DNA from: Draconibacterium halophilum
GTDB taxonomy: Bacteria > Bacteroidota > Bacteroidia > Bacteroidales > Prolixibacteraceae
Direction: 5' to 3'
Assembly (NCBI RefSeq): GCF_010448835.1
Contig: NZ_CP048409.1
Coordinates: 248,001 to 312,000 of the forward strand
Length of the DNA stretch: 64,000 nt
Both the position numbers and the translations under genes were made by a program. The stretch's first letter is position 1. Each line of letters starts with the position of its first letter. The notes under the pieces are model-generated. The model made no database searches. It worked only from the letters and a program-made list of their open reading frames with translations, and had not been told where the DNA came from. Shown here piece after piece: positions 27,921 through 37,574 of the stretch.

Positions 27921-29941
27921 TTATCTGTCGATATATACCGAGCCGGCAATTGCTTGTTCTCCGTTTCCTAAATCCAAAACATAAAAATAAGTTCCTGATG
28001 GCAGATCGTTATTGCCACCACCCTGATTAGATTTACCATCCCAAAACTGCGGAGTGGTAGAAATACCATATCCCTGCGCTTTGTATACAGTTTTTCCCCA
28101 ACGGTTTATAATCGTTATTGAGTTCTGTTCAAACAGGTCGATTCCCTTAATTTCAAAATAATCGTTTACATTATCGCCATTTGGTGTAAAAGCCTCGGGA
28201 ATAAAGAAATCGGCAGCCGTTATATACACATAAACATTGGCGTTGTCGCACTTTTCGTAGTAATTACAAATGCTGTATTGAAACACATCGCCACCCAAAA
28301 AGCCATAGTTTGGTGTGTAAGTTACCGTTCCGTCGCCATTATTATCAACCATTCCATTTTCGGGATATTGCAAAACCTGTAACGACATTGGATCGAGCTC
28401 TCCCTGCGGATCTTCATCGTTGTCAAGCAGATCGATCGTTACTGCGGTTTGATAATCGGTAGTATCGTAATCATCATTGGCAATTGGTGCCGAAATAAAA
28501 CGACTAACCAAAACTGAGTCGGTTGAGCTACAACTATAACCATCGGTAACAGTTAAGTAGTATGTTCCCGGACTGCTTATTTCAGGCGTTGCTGTTTGCT
28601 CACCACTAACAAACGCCCCATTTTCTGTTGTCCAATTATATTGAAGCTGCTCCCCAAAACTTGCCATTCCGTTCAAAAGGGCAATCGATTCATTTTCAAG
28701 CATAAAATCTTCGCCGGCATTGGCTTCCAAATCCGCTACACTAATTGTTACCGTATCGCTAGCTGTAACCCCAAAGGCAAGCTAACTGTTAACACATAAG
28801 TGCGTGTTTCTTCCGGCGTAAACACCGGGTTTGCAATTGTTGGGTCGTTTAATCCTGTTGCCGGCTCCCATAAGTATGTAAATGTATCTGCAATTGGAAA
28901 CACATCGGTAAAAACGTAAGGTTCGCAAGCTCCAACAGTTGTGTCTGGTCCGGCATAAATAGAAATTTTTGGTGGTTCAATAACTGTTGTGTCAGGATTG
29001 AACACTTCAACCATCGTTTCAATTGTATCGGCCAAACAGCTATTTTCATCGGTTGCCCAGGCGTTAAGAGAATATACTCCAATTGCTCCATCCCAGCGAA
29101 TGGTAGCTGCTTCTGAGTTTATGGCGCTCACGTCGGTAGTTGTTCCTAAAGGTGGATCGACAAACCAATGATAAGTGGCATTACCCAGAATCTCATTTGT
29201 AAACTGAACTTCGTATTGTCCAGCATTATCTTGATAAACCGAGTCATCGACGTAAACAAACTCCAGCATTGGAATTGCGTCAATGGTTCGGCTGTGTGTA
29301 TTGCTACCGGAAAGAACAGGAATATCATATCCCTGCTGATCTCGTGAAGCAACCAACTGAACTGTTACTAACGACTCCTGAGCCGGATCTGCAGTAAACC
29401 ATGCCTCATCAATACTCAAAATCTGTTGTGTATAACTTACCAACTGCGAATGAATTGTTCCGTTAACAGAAAAATTTACATTTATCGGAAAATCTGCCTC
29501 ATCCAAAGCAACTCCTCCATCGCCAAGCGTTTGAATTGGCAGGTCGAATCCATTTCCGGAAAAGCTGTAACATGCGGTACTTTGAGACGAGTTGAATACA
29601 ATACCACGGTTATTGGCATTTACCCGAACCGCTATAGCTTTTCGGTTGATACAGCCTGTAATATCGGTTTCTACAACATCGAGGTAGTACAAACCTGCTT
29701 GGTTCCAGCGAACGCTGATCTCATTGGAATTAGCTGAAGAAATAAAAGTATAATCATTTGCAACGGCCTCAGTGTCGGGATTAAAACTGGTCAACACTTT
29801 CCAGGAATAATCACTCCCGGGATGATCGTCGACAAAATAATTTTGCTCGGCACCCTCAAAAACGACATAGTTCTGCTGGGCTGCCCCATTTAGGGCAGCC
29901 AGCAGGATTGTTATCATTATGAAAAATGCCTTTGCTTTCAA
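27921..29941 (-). CDS. Surface protein with T9SS type B (gliding-motility-associated) C-terminal domain (one-base frameshift near 28770)
   Basis: Secreted cell-surface protein of 673 residues after repairing one missing G in the GGGG run (plus strand 28769-28772), which joins ...LTVSLPLG to VTASDTVTISVADLEANAGED... . Signal peptide 1-21 (ALNGAAQ). Residues 22-120 share a head module with the two following gene products (29952-30788, 30823-31608). Then come Ig/PKD-like beta repeats (about 225-460) and a type B sorting domain at the end (FFIPEAFTPNGDNVNDYFEI...NRWGKTVY...GTYFYVLDLG). It is 10 bases from the upstream gene and touches the PorP/SprF gene. Probably an adhesin or filament component. 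Confidence 0.85.
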
Positions 29942-29951
29942 TTAGTTGGGG

Positions 29952-30788
29952 TTAGTTTGTTCCTATGCCAGTTGTATGTGGTCTTGACACAAAAGTATTA
30001 TCGTTATAAGCAGATGAAGCACCATTATCAGAAATTCCATTGCTTGTTTTACCACTAGAAATTGTCGCGGTTGCAGTAAAATCAGCGGCAGTTCCATCAG
30101 CATCAGTAACATTAGTAAACGTTGTTTGATTGTCAATAACGTAGGTTACTATTACCTCATTATTATCTTCAACTGATACATTACCACTATTGTCAATTGT
30201 GGCATTTGAAGAAACACTTACATCTGAATCATCAAGAGTACCGGAGTATGAGTTGAAATCAATACCAATGCTGAAATCGTAACCATTATATGAAGAACTT
30301 AATCCTGAAGGAGCAACACTAAATGAGATTGTTGCACTACCATGATCGTAGTTAATTACACCTGCATCTGTCCCATCAATTGAAGCAGTTACTGCTCCGT
30401 TGTAGCATGCATTTTCACTTCCTGAAATTGTAAGATAGAATGGATTTGCGATTATTTGAACTGGCAACACTTTTTCGTTTGAACAAAGTGTATTATCATC
30501 AGTTTCAATAACATGAACATAATACCAATCATTTTCCTGAACTGTTGTTGCCCATGTAATATCCGTGGTGTCCAATGTACTTGCAGAAATTGTTACATCG
30601 TTAGTAATGTTCGCAGAATCTAAAGATCCTTTAGTAACATACCAACTAACCGAGGTATTCGGATTATCGGCAATAAAATAACTGTGAGTTGCACCCGGAG
30701 CAGGATTTTCTCCTGAACTTTGAGCAAAAACACCCGAACTAAATGCGGTAACTAAAACTGCGGCTAAAAGAAAGACTAGTTTTTTCAT
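29952..30788 (-). CDS. Secreted protein, paralogous head-module family
   Basis: 278 aa with signal peptide 1-22 (SGVFAQ). Residues about 25-130 align by eye with the N-terminal parts of both flanking gene products (P.PG.TH.Y....-W-...-E....C...K.L.V.I-...AC.N). The remainder is a serine/threonine/asparagine-rich beta-type domain. It has no sorting domain at its C-terminus, so I cannot say how it reaches the surface. Middle of the leftward five-gene operon; spacing is 34 bases to the upstream gene and 10 to the downstream one. No known function. Confidence 0.7.
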   Translation of the reverse strand: MKKLVFLLAAVLVTAFSSGVFAQSSGENPAPGATHSYFIADNPNTSVSWYVTKGSLDSANITNDVTISASTLDTTDITWATTVQENDWYYVHVIETDDNTLCSNEKVLPVQIIANPFYLTISGSENACYNGAVTASIDGTDAGVINYDHGSATISFSVAPSGLSSSYNGYDFSIGIDFNSYSGTLDDSDVSVSSNATIDNSGNVSVEDNNEVIVTYVIDNQTTFTNVTDADGTAADFTATATISSGKTSNGISDNGASSAYNDNTFVSRPHTTGIGTN

Positions 30789-30822
30789 AGTGATAAATTT
30801 TTATTGTGTGATTTTTAATTTT

Positions 30823-31608
30823 TTAATCTGTTGCTATATCTGTGGTATTGGGTATTTTATAAATAGTACTGGGAACTGCCGACCAGCCTCCTGTACTTGA
30901 AGCAGGAGTATTGTAATCTAATTCTTTCGCAGCTGTAATTTCTATATTAGATACTACGTCCTCAAACGAATACCCTTTAACTTCAACTGCAATTGAAGTT
31001 GTGCCACCTCCTATATCGGCAATAGTATATGAACTTCCTCCTAAATCATTTAAGGTTCCTGATGCTCCTGTTGCCAATTCAACGGAGGGAATTCTTGCAT
31101 TTCCACTGCCAATTGACACATTAAAAGTTACCTGCCAATTTGGATTCCATGAAGTAGCCCCTTTTTCCATTACAAATGGAATGGTTACTACCGATGTTGC
31201 ACTGTCGCCAGGACTAACTGAACCTGAATTATTATTACAGGCATCTGTTAGTGTGCCAATATTTACATCGAAAGCATTATTAATTGGATTAACAGAAAGT
31301 TGCTTCACTGTAGAACAGCTTGCTGGCGCAGGTGTGGTTTCAGTAAATGACAATGTAAAACTCTTACCTACAGCGGAGCTGTTCCAGGTAATACTAATAG
31401 AATCCCCATCCAACGCGGTGTTAATAGTATAATCGGAGGCAGTTCCCCCTGAAATCTCCCAAAGCAAATCGTTGGATTGATCTCCCGGATTTACTTTGTA
31501 TTCATGCGTTGAGCCAGCCATCGGACTTGCTCCGCCCTGTGCCATTGCAGCTACACTGATAATCAGAAGTACTGCGGTAGCGATTAAATAAGTTAATGTC
31601 TTTTTCAT
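30823..31608 (-). CDS. Secreted protein, paralogous head-module family
   Basis: 261 aa with signal peptide 1-23 (SVAAMAQ). Residues 24-130 are the same module as in the next two genes: GSTHEYKVNPGDQ, LLWEISGG, SITW, then a Cys-containing STVKQLSVNPINN and DACNN. The rest is beta-rich and low in charge. It has no T9SS sorting domain. It lies 28 bases after the 31637 gene and 34 before the next in one operon. It could form a hetero-polymer or layer with its paralogues; that is a guess. Confidence 0.7.
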   Translation of the reverse strand: MKKTLTYLIATAVLLIISVAAMAQGGASPMAGSTHEYKVNPGDQSNDLLWEISGGTASDYTINTALDGDSISITWNSSAVGKSFTLSFTETTPAPASCSTVKQLSVNPINNAFDVNIGTLTDACNNNSGSVSPGDSATSVVTIPFVMEKGATSWNPNWQVTFNVSIGSGNARIPSVELATGASGTLNDLGGSSYTIADIGGGTTSIAVEVKGYSFEDVVSNIEITAAKELDYNTPASSTGGWSAVPSTIYKIPNTTDIATD

Positions 31609-31636
31609 CTTTTTGTTTGTTTATCTTTTTATTCTT

Positions 31637-33283
31637 CTAATCTGGTATTATTTCGCCAGTGGCTGGTAGTGGATTTACTATCATTGTAATTGTATTAGAA
31701 GTAGCCGGATTATTGCTAACACCACTCAGATTGCTCGTCATAACACAGCTAATCTCTTGGGCATTGTTTAATGATGAGATTACAAAAGTTGCCGAATTGA
31801 CTCCTGAAACATTTTCACTATCAATTTGCCATTGAAAAGAAGGAGAAGAACCTCCGTTGAGTGGCGTAGCAGTAAAAGTAACTTCCTCGCCCTGACATAT
31901 TGTAGTGTTTGAAACAGTAATACTCACACTGGCTATAGTATTTGCTTCTGCAATGGTTATAGAAACCGGATAGGCAATACTTTCGCACTCAACAGGAGTA
32001 AATATTTTTACAGCTAATACGCCATTATAGGTTCCAGTTGCAATTCCCTCGCCTCCATTAGGAATATATACAGCTAGAGAATGTGCAGTTAATGCATAAT
32101 CAATTTGGTCACTAAATCCTGCGGCTTCTGCACTTGCATCAAAATCAATAGTATAGTTGGTCGGATTTCCTGTTGTTGAAGAATAAGGAATAGATGCAGT
32201 GCCTATTTCTGTTTCAATTTCAGGCATTACACCTAGTGTAATCGTTGGGGGTTGTTTAACTGTTACTGTAACCGACATACAATTGGCCGATTCGCATCCT
32301 GTTAAAGGATTATAAGCGCGAGCAAAGTATGTTGTTGTTGTATCGGGCCCCACGCTTAACTGGCTACCTGTTCCAACCAAAACTCCCGAACTACAATTAC
32401 CGACATACCAATTTATATTATGAGTTGCACTTGCTCCTATGTTGGCTGTACCGCCCAGGCAAATAATACCACCATCATTATTCCATGCCGAATAAATGGA
32501 TGGAAGTGAACCGACAACTACTTTCGCACGATGAGAATCAAAAGTCTCACCCCCATTTGTTATTTTCACAAAATACTCTCCGGGCTGATCAGTTGTAAAA
32601 GTGTAGCCCGTTTCTCCAGAAATATTAACTCCACTCGAATCACACCATTGATATGTAGTTCCGACCTCTTGGTAAAGTGCTGATATAACTGCTGCATCTC
32701 CTTGGCAAAGCTCTGAATACACTGGAGTTACTCCCTTATTTCCATCACCCGAAACAAACAGATCGTAGATCCCGGTGCTATCATTTTCATTGTCTTCTAA
32801 TGAAATAATATCGCCATAATTACAATTTGTATCACCGGGAGGATCATAACTAGAAGTATTGCCGCAATTAAAATCATCGCTATTGTCTGATACAGTACCT
32901 AAAATATAAAATGCAGCCGATGGCGCAACCTCCACGTCTACTTTGCCACTACCTGAAGGAGCATCCAAATTTCCTCCAACAATGAGATGAGCCCCAATAC
33001 TCAGATTTACTTTATTCTTAACTATTAAATTGCCATATATTATGCAAACAGCATTTGTCTTGATAGTCAAAACTGCATCATTTTTCAATTCTAAGGTTCC
33101 GGTAATTATTAAAGTGTCGTTCTCTGCAACAACCAAAGTTTTGTTTGTCGCAATAATAGTATCTCCCTCAACTACAGTCTTTGACTGAGCAGAAGACCCA
33201 AAACATTGAAGAAGGAAAAATATAAACAGGAGAAATATCAGCGCTGATCGATATCCAGTACCTAAAAGGTCTAAGATATTCAT
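31637..33283 (-). CDS. Large secreted Ig-like repeat protein
   Basis: About 548 residues from the ATG at 33283, chosen because the signal peptide (ALIFLLFIFFLLQCFGSSAQ) starts just after it; the frame opens at 33340. Residues about 35-110 form a beta-solenoid-like stretch with repeating short hydrophobic strands (LVVAENDTLIITGTLELKND). Several Ig/PKD-like domains follow (CQGDAAVISA...YQWCDSSG; CLGGTANIGA; CQGEEVTFTA...FQWQIDSENV). It ends at IIPD with no sorting domain. First gene of the surface-protein operon. Likely an extracellular scaffold or adhesin. Confidence 0.72.
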   Translation of the reverse strand: MNILDLLGTGYRSALIFLLFIFFLLQCFGSSAQSKTVVEGDTIIATNKTLVVAENDTLIITGTLELKNDAVLTIKTNAVCIIYGNLIVKNKVNLSIGAHLIVGGNLDAPSGSGKVDVEVAPSAAFYILGTVSDNSDDFNCGNTSSYDPPGDTNCNYGDIISLEDNENDSTGIYDLFVSGDGNKGVTPVYSELCQGDAAVISALYQEVGTTYQWCDSSGVNISGETGYTFTTDQPGEYFVKITNGGETFDSHRAKVVVGSLPSIYSAWNNDGGIICLGGTANIGASATHNINWYVGNCSSGVLVGTGSQLSVGPDTTTTYFARAYNPLTGCESANCMSVTVTVKQPPTITLGVMPEIETEIGTASIPYSSTTGNPTNYTIDFDASAEAAGFSDQIDYALTAHSLAVYIPNGGEGIATGTYNGVLAVKIFTPVECESIAYPVSITIAEANTIASVSITVSNTTICQGEEVTFTATPLNGGSSPSFQWQIDSENVSGVNSATFVISSLNNAQEISCVMTSNLSGVSNNPATSNTITMIVNPLPATGEIIPD

Positions 33284-33671
33284 CCTCACAGTATGGACAT
33301 GGGGAATAGTCAATATGTCCTTAAAACACACTCTTAGCACAATTCTTTTACTCCTATTTTCTATCTTTTTTCAACCCTTGCTAATCCCCGCACATGAGAA
33401 TAACAACCTCGTCGGCTAATCAGTAAAATGTTAGGTTTCCCTTTGTGGACTTTTTACATAAACCACCAACATGTTTTTCAAATTATTGAAACAATATTTA
33501 CCAACACATATCAATCGTTCCAAATATAACAATTACAACTTGTTACCTATTAGCCGCCAAAAATAAAGAATTAACATTAAGGTGTGAATCTAACTACCCC
33601 CATTTTAGGGCTTTGTTTCATTTTGGGACAAGAATTCACATGGAATTGTTTTTATAAATACAAATTGAACC
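33284..33671. other. Upstream region of the surface-protein operon
   Basis: No gene. A -7 box TATATTTG is present on the minus strand at 33528-33521, which would give a leader of about 230 bases. No -33 match at normal spacing and no clear hairpin. Confidence 0.35.
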
Positions 33672-33713
33672 AAAAAAAAGGTCGTTATAAACACAATTGC
33701 TTATAACGACCTT
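33672..33713 (-). terminator. Strong intrinsic terminator of the PadR-PspC-DUF4252 cluster
   Basis: On the minus strand AAGGTCGTTATAA and TTATAACGACCTT are perfect 13-bp arms around a 10-base loop, followed by TTTTTT. It lies 24 bases after the DUF4252 stop. Confidence 0.9.
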
Positions 33714-33737
33714 CGATAAAATCACTTTTTTAAAACT

Positions 33738-34241
33738 TTATTCCGACATATTTTGTCCCTGAGACTTTAGTTTTTCGATATCGTTGACATTAAAATCGCC
33801 AAAGAATGACACAACAAAACAGTTGCCTTCCGAATTTTCACTGGTGATAAAAACATGACACTCGGAATATTTCTTCTTTCCTCCCAGTAAATAAATCTCC
33901 GCATCCGAATCGTCGTCATCATCGCTTTCGTATTTTTTATATTTGCCGGGAAGAATAGCTATAGCTTTTTTAGTAAACTCGCTATTTTTTAAGCTCCCCT
34001 TTTCAGGATTGTACGACATAAACCGAACCCGATGCAAATCGCCGGTAACGTTTTGCTCATCATCATTATCGCCAAGATCGATATCAATGGCATCAATCAT
34101 ATCTCTTGAGAAGGAAAAACTTGTTACGCCATCTTTACTGGCAAAGGTATCGTACATTTTGTCCGACTTGCTTTGTCCTGAAGCCAGTAATCCGGCCAAT
34201 AAAAGCCCTAAGGCAAAAAGTAATGTTGTAATTGTTTTCAT
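33738..34241 (-). CDS. DUF4252-like secreted protein
   Basis: 167 aa with signal peptide 1-22 (AGLLASGQ). The mature part matches the pattern of DUF4252 proteins (F..K.GV..FSFS...; ...FVVSFFGDFNVNDIEKL at the end), which occur widely in Bacteroidota with PspC and sigma or PadR regulators. An acidic stretch (YESDDDDDSDAE) lies near residue 105. Last gene of a leftward cluster, 75 bases after the PspC gene, followed by a strong terminator. Molecular role unknown. Confidence 0.7.
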   Translation of the reverse strand: MKTITTLLFALGLLLAGLLASGQSKSDKMYDTFASKDGVTSFSFSRDMIDAIDIDLGDNDDEQNVTGDLHRVRFMSYNPEKGSLKNSEFTKKAIAILPGKYKKYESDDDDDSDAEIYLLGGKKKYSECHVFITSENSEGNCFVVSFFGDFNVNDIEKLKSQGQNMSE

Positions 34242-34316
34242 TGCTTGTTATTTTTTAGACTCTAAGACACAATTTTTTTTCTGAAACTTTTCTTCATGCC
34301 TCTAAGTCTTTGTGTT

Positions 34317-35894
34317 TTATTTACTTGCTTTCTCTGTCAGGCCTTCTGGTTTCATTTCCCAGTATTTACCCAGCATGTCACCATCCCAGGTATTCGATGT
34401 ATTTTCAATATCGTGAATGATTTCATCCATATCGTTGCCAAGAAATATGGCTTTTCCTTCGGGTACTTTCACTTTAATATCCACTTCCTGGCCTCTCCAT
34501 TTTGAATCATCGCCAATAAAAAAGTAGGGATCAAAATAAAGGGTAGAGTCCGATCTTTCAAAAGTATAAACCATTTCCTCGCACCACTCTTTGGCATCTT
34601 CACGGGTTTTTCCTCTTGATGAACTTCGAACAGTAACAACAAAATCATCACCCGACGACCGCACAACATCCAGTTTCGGATAACCAACTACTATTTCACG
34701 TCCATCAATCATCGCTACTTTAAACCCTTCAACATCCCAGTCAATTTCTGCATAATCATCCAGTTTATCGTCGGCTAAATGTAAATACAAGGTTTGACAC
34801 GAGTCGCACGAAATGCTTTCGCTTTTTGTTATGGATGAGCTTTGTTTATAGTTTCCAACCTGCCCAACAGATACGATCAACAGGGCAAAGAGCGATACTA
34901 ACCAAACACCGGCCATCGACAGGGCCACTGCTGCATTGTTCGATTTATACCTAAAAACCAACTTTGTACCAATATAAATAAGCGCAAGCAGCGGGATACC
35001 CAGAATCAACCCAACCAATATCAATCCCCAGGTAACCGTACCGGGCTCAACAAAGTGGTTCAACATATTAGGCACATGAATTTCGGGACCCCAAAGCAGC
35101 GGCATTCCATCGACAAACGACTGGCCAATAATCATTGAAGAAACCAATCCAAGTATGCCGAAAAAACCGGAAATGACAAGAAACACTCCAAACACAATTA
35201 CAAATACTTTCAGAATCACCTTGAAAATATTATAAACCACATCGCCGGCCCCCTCCATCGATCGCTTTCCTTTCGAATAGGTATCCGATTCTTTAAATTT
35301 CTTGTAACTCTCTTTTACTTCCTTTACTTCATCTTTTATCGATTTCTCGATATTCTTCACAGTAGCTTCCTGCCCTCGCATTTCAAGACGCTGAGCGGTA
35401 CTAACTGCTTTTGGAACTGCAATCCACAAAATCAGATATGCTAAACCTGCCGCACCTGACGTTACAAAAAAGAGGATCACAAGAATTATCCGCAAGATTA
35501 CCGGATCCATATTAAAATAGGCACCCAAACCTCCGCAAATTCCTCCTAACACACGATGATCGGGATCGCGGTACAACCGGCGTTTGCGCTTGGCTTCCGA
35601 TGCTATAGAAACATCTTCTTCCTCACCTTCTTCCTCGGCAAAATCTTCCGGCGTTCCCATTATTTCAACCATGTCGTTTACCCACTCAACGGTGATAACC
35701 TTTTTCTCTTCCGCACTTTTCGAGCTGAAAATCTCGGCAATACGTGCCTCAATATCAGCAATAATCTCTTTTCCTTCTTCGTCAATCCCGAAATGGTTTT
35801 TCAGATTGATCAGATATCTTTGCAGCACCTCATAGGCATCCTCTTCAATGTGAAATATTGTGCCGCTTATATTTATTGTGAATGTCTTTTTCAT
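34317..35894 (-). CDS. PspC-domain membrane protein
   Basis: 525 aa. Residues 1-95 form a soluble domain (FTINISGTIFHIEEDAYE...) typical of Bacteroidota PspC proteins. The PspC domain lies at about 110-170 (VLGGICGGLGAYFNMDPVILR then a hydrophobic helix). More transmembrane helices follow (about 222-250, 283-312, 322-345), then an extracytoplasmic C-terminal domain. PspC proteins take part in envelope-stress responses. It follows the PadR regulator by 31 bases, so PadR probably controls it. A membrane signalling role is inferred from the family. Confidence 0.87.
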   Translation of the reverse strand: MKKTFTINISGTIFHIEEDAYEVLQRYLINLKNHFGIDEEGKEIIADIEARIAEIFSSKSAEEKKVITVEWVNDMVEIMGTPEDFAEEEGEEEDVSIASEAKRKRRLYRDPDHRVLGGICGGLGAYFNMDPVILRIILVILFFVTSGAAGLAYLILWIAVPKAVSTAQRLEMRGQEATVKNIEKSIKDEVKEVKESYKKFKESDTYSKGKRSMEGAGDVVYNIFKVILKVFVIVFGVFLVISGFFGILGLVSSMIIGQSFVDGMPLLWGPEIHVPNMLNHFVEPGTVTWGLILVGLILGIPLLALIYIGTKLVFRYKSNNAAVALSMAGVWLVSLFALLIVSVGQVGNYKQSSSITKSESISCDSCQTLYLHLADDKLDDYAEIDWDVEGFKVAMIDGREIVVGYPKLDVVRSSGDDFVVTVRSSSRGKTREDAKEWCEEMVYTFERSDSTLYFDPYFFIGDDSKWRGQEVDIKVKVPEGKAIFLGNDMDEIIHDIENTSNTWDGDMLGKYWEMKPEGLTEKASK

Positions 35895-35925
35895 CTTGTT
35901 TTTTGTTTGAATTTATTAGGATGGT

Positions 35926-36258
35926 CTAAGCTTTATTCTCTCTGATTTTCGCTACAGCACTAACCAATTCGCCCCACGAGCCTTCAAGTTCAATTAAAAA
36001 GGTCTGCCCGGTTTCGGTAAGCTCATAATACTTACGAGGTGGCCCTTGTGTTGATTCTTCCCAGCGGTAAGCCAGCAACCCTGCGTTTTTCAGTCGGGTT
36101 AACAATGGATACAGGGTTCCCTCTACCACTATCATTTTTGCTTCTTTCAACGATTGAATAATATCGCTGGCATAAAGTGGTTTTCCGTTGAGAACGAGCA
36201 GGATACAGTATTCCAGTACTCCCTTTCTCATTTGTGCTTTTGTGTTTTCTATCTTCAT
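35926..36258 (-). CDS. PadR-family transcriptional regulator
   Basis: 110-residue winged-helix regulator: MRKGVLEYCILLVL, then KPLYASDIIQSL, VVEGTLYPLLTRLKNAGLL (recognition helix and wing) and GPPRKYYELTETG. This is the short PadR form without a long C-terminal helix. It stands directly before the PspC gene (31 bases) and 63 bases after the small E-x-W-M repeat gene. It probably represses this cluster in response to an unknown ligand. Confidence 0.92.
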   Translation of the reverse strand: MKIENTKAQMRKGVLEYCILLVLNGKPLYASDIIQSLKEAKMIVVEGTLYPLLTRLKNAGLLAYRWEESTQGPPRKYYELTETGQTFLIELEGSWGELVSAVAKIRENKA

Positions 36259-36321
36259 TTTATGTCCCTTTCTATCTGTTAGTTCTCTACATTCCTCACT
36301 GTTGGTATTTTCAACCTACCA

Positions 36322-36753
36322 TTAAATACCCCAGGTATTTTCCGCAACCATCCAGGCTTCCAACTCCAGCGCTTCTTCCTCTTCTAACACTGGCTGAAAA
36401 AATGTTTCATTCATCATCCAGTCTTCAAGTTCAAGGCTTGTTTCTGTTGCCTCGTTGTATACAAACTGGCTGGTAGTAAATCTTGAATAATCAATCATCC
36501 ATGCTTCAATCTCCATGGCAGGCTCAACGTCGTTGACGAAATAATAGCTTGTTTCTGCCGATGCAGGAATTCCTGCTACATCTTCGCTTTCAGCCGGAGA
36601 TGCCATTGCAATGGCAATATCGCGAAAACCTGTATTCTCCAATAATCGTTTCCAAAAAGTTTGTGCGCTTACTGTAAAACTAATAAGGACAAAACTTACT
36701 ACTACTGCTGCTGAACGTAAAATTGCTTTCTGAACATTGTTTTTTGTTTTCAT
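36322..36753 (-). CDS. Small secreted protein with three E-x-W-M repeats
   Basis: 143 aa with signal peptide 1-30 (ISFTVSAQ). The mature part is acidic and carries three copies of a short motif: MEIEAWM (80-86), LELEDWM (107-113) and LELEAWM (129-135), the last close to the C-terminus. I do not know a named family. It is the first gene of the PadR-PspC cluster, with a promoter 21-spacer match at 36975-37006 and a long A-rich leader. It may be a ligand or substrate of the neighbouring envelope proteins; this is speculation. Confidence 0.65.
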   Translation of the reverse strand: MKTKNNVQKAILRSAAVVVSFVLISFTVSAQTFWKRLLENTGFRDIAIAMASPAESEDVAGIPASAETSYYFVNDVEPAMEIEAWMIDYSRFTTSQFVYNEATETSLELEDWMMNETFFQPVLEEEEALELEAWMVAENTWGI

Positions 36754-36930
36754 GGCTTTTTGTTTTTGTTTCTGTTTTCTGATTGTTTGTTTTCTTGACT
36801 TTGAGTTTTGCTTTGTATTTTGTTTCTACGATTTTTTCTGAACTTCGCTTTTCGTTTTCTGCTTTCTAATTGTTTTCTGTTTCCGCCCTTAAGACGATTG
36901 TTTTTTGTTTCCGTTACAAGCTGCAAAGAA
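36754..36930 (-). promoter_or_regulatory. A-rich 5' leader with repeated AGAAAAC motifs
   Basis: Read on the minus strand the leader is almost free of U and contains AGAAAAC four times, plus AGAAAC/GAAACA variants, just before the start codon at 36753. It may be an unstructured ribosome-loading region or an RNA-binding-protein site. Confidence 0.4.
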
Positions 36931-36974
36931 CTTTTTTTAGGATTGTACCGTTTTTTGCATTGTTATTTGCATTA

Positions 36975-37006
36975 CAAATATATGTCATTAATCTAGTACT
37001 TTGCAA
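36975..37006 (-). promoter_or_regulatory. Promoter of the E-x-W-M/PadR/PspC cluster
   Basis: On the minus strand TTG (37006-37004), 21 bases, then TATATTTG (36982-36975). The spacing equals that of the MFS promoter. Confidence 0.6.
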
Positions 37007-37574
37007 CACATAGTACCATATTTTTTAAATATAACACTGCCACAAACAACTTTAAACTTTGTATATCTGGGTGTTACACCTATTAATATTTTTTGAAAAA
37101 AATTTTATCAAATCGAAAGAGCCCTTTCTTATTTAACAATAAACATGTATTTTGGATTTGGGAAGTATTTTTAGAATCGTTAAAATGTGAATAAAAATGT
37201 TAATAACTCGAACAAATTATTTAACAACTTAATTCATGTTGGTTTGTTTTTACTCTGCATTAATGGGAATTTTATCGTGTTGGAAATAAGTGTAAAAGTT
37301 AAGGCATTGTACACAATAAGATAACATCTTTTTAACAATAACAATCAAAAGAAAAGTTTCCTTTGCTGCACAAGTTCAGGAAATTGGGGGTATTTGATTT
37401 TACGGTCAATAAAACTGCACACAAATAAAATGAAAGCCACATTAGAATATACAAGACAACATGTTCTATTAAACCATGCGCAATCTACTATTGAAGTGAG
37501 CCTCAAGCACATACATTCCACTCAGCAATTGATTTAAATTCAATATTTATATTTTAATCCAAATTAATAATTCT
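37007..37574. other. Intergenic region before the TonB receptor gene
   Basis: 568 AT-rich bases without a credible gene, repeat or terminator. It must hold the receptor promoter, but I see no clear TAnnTTTG box. Confidence 0.4.
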
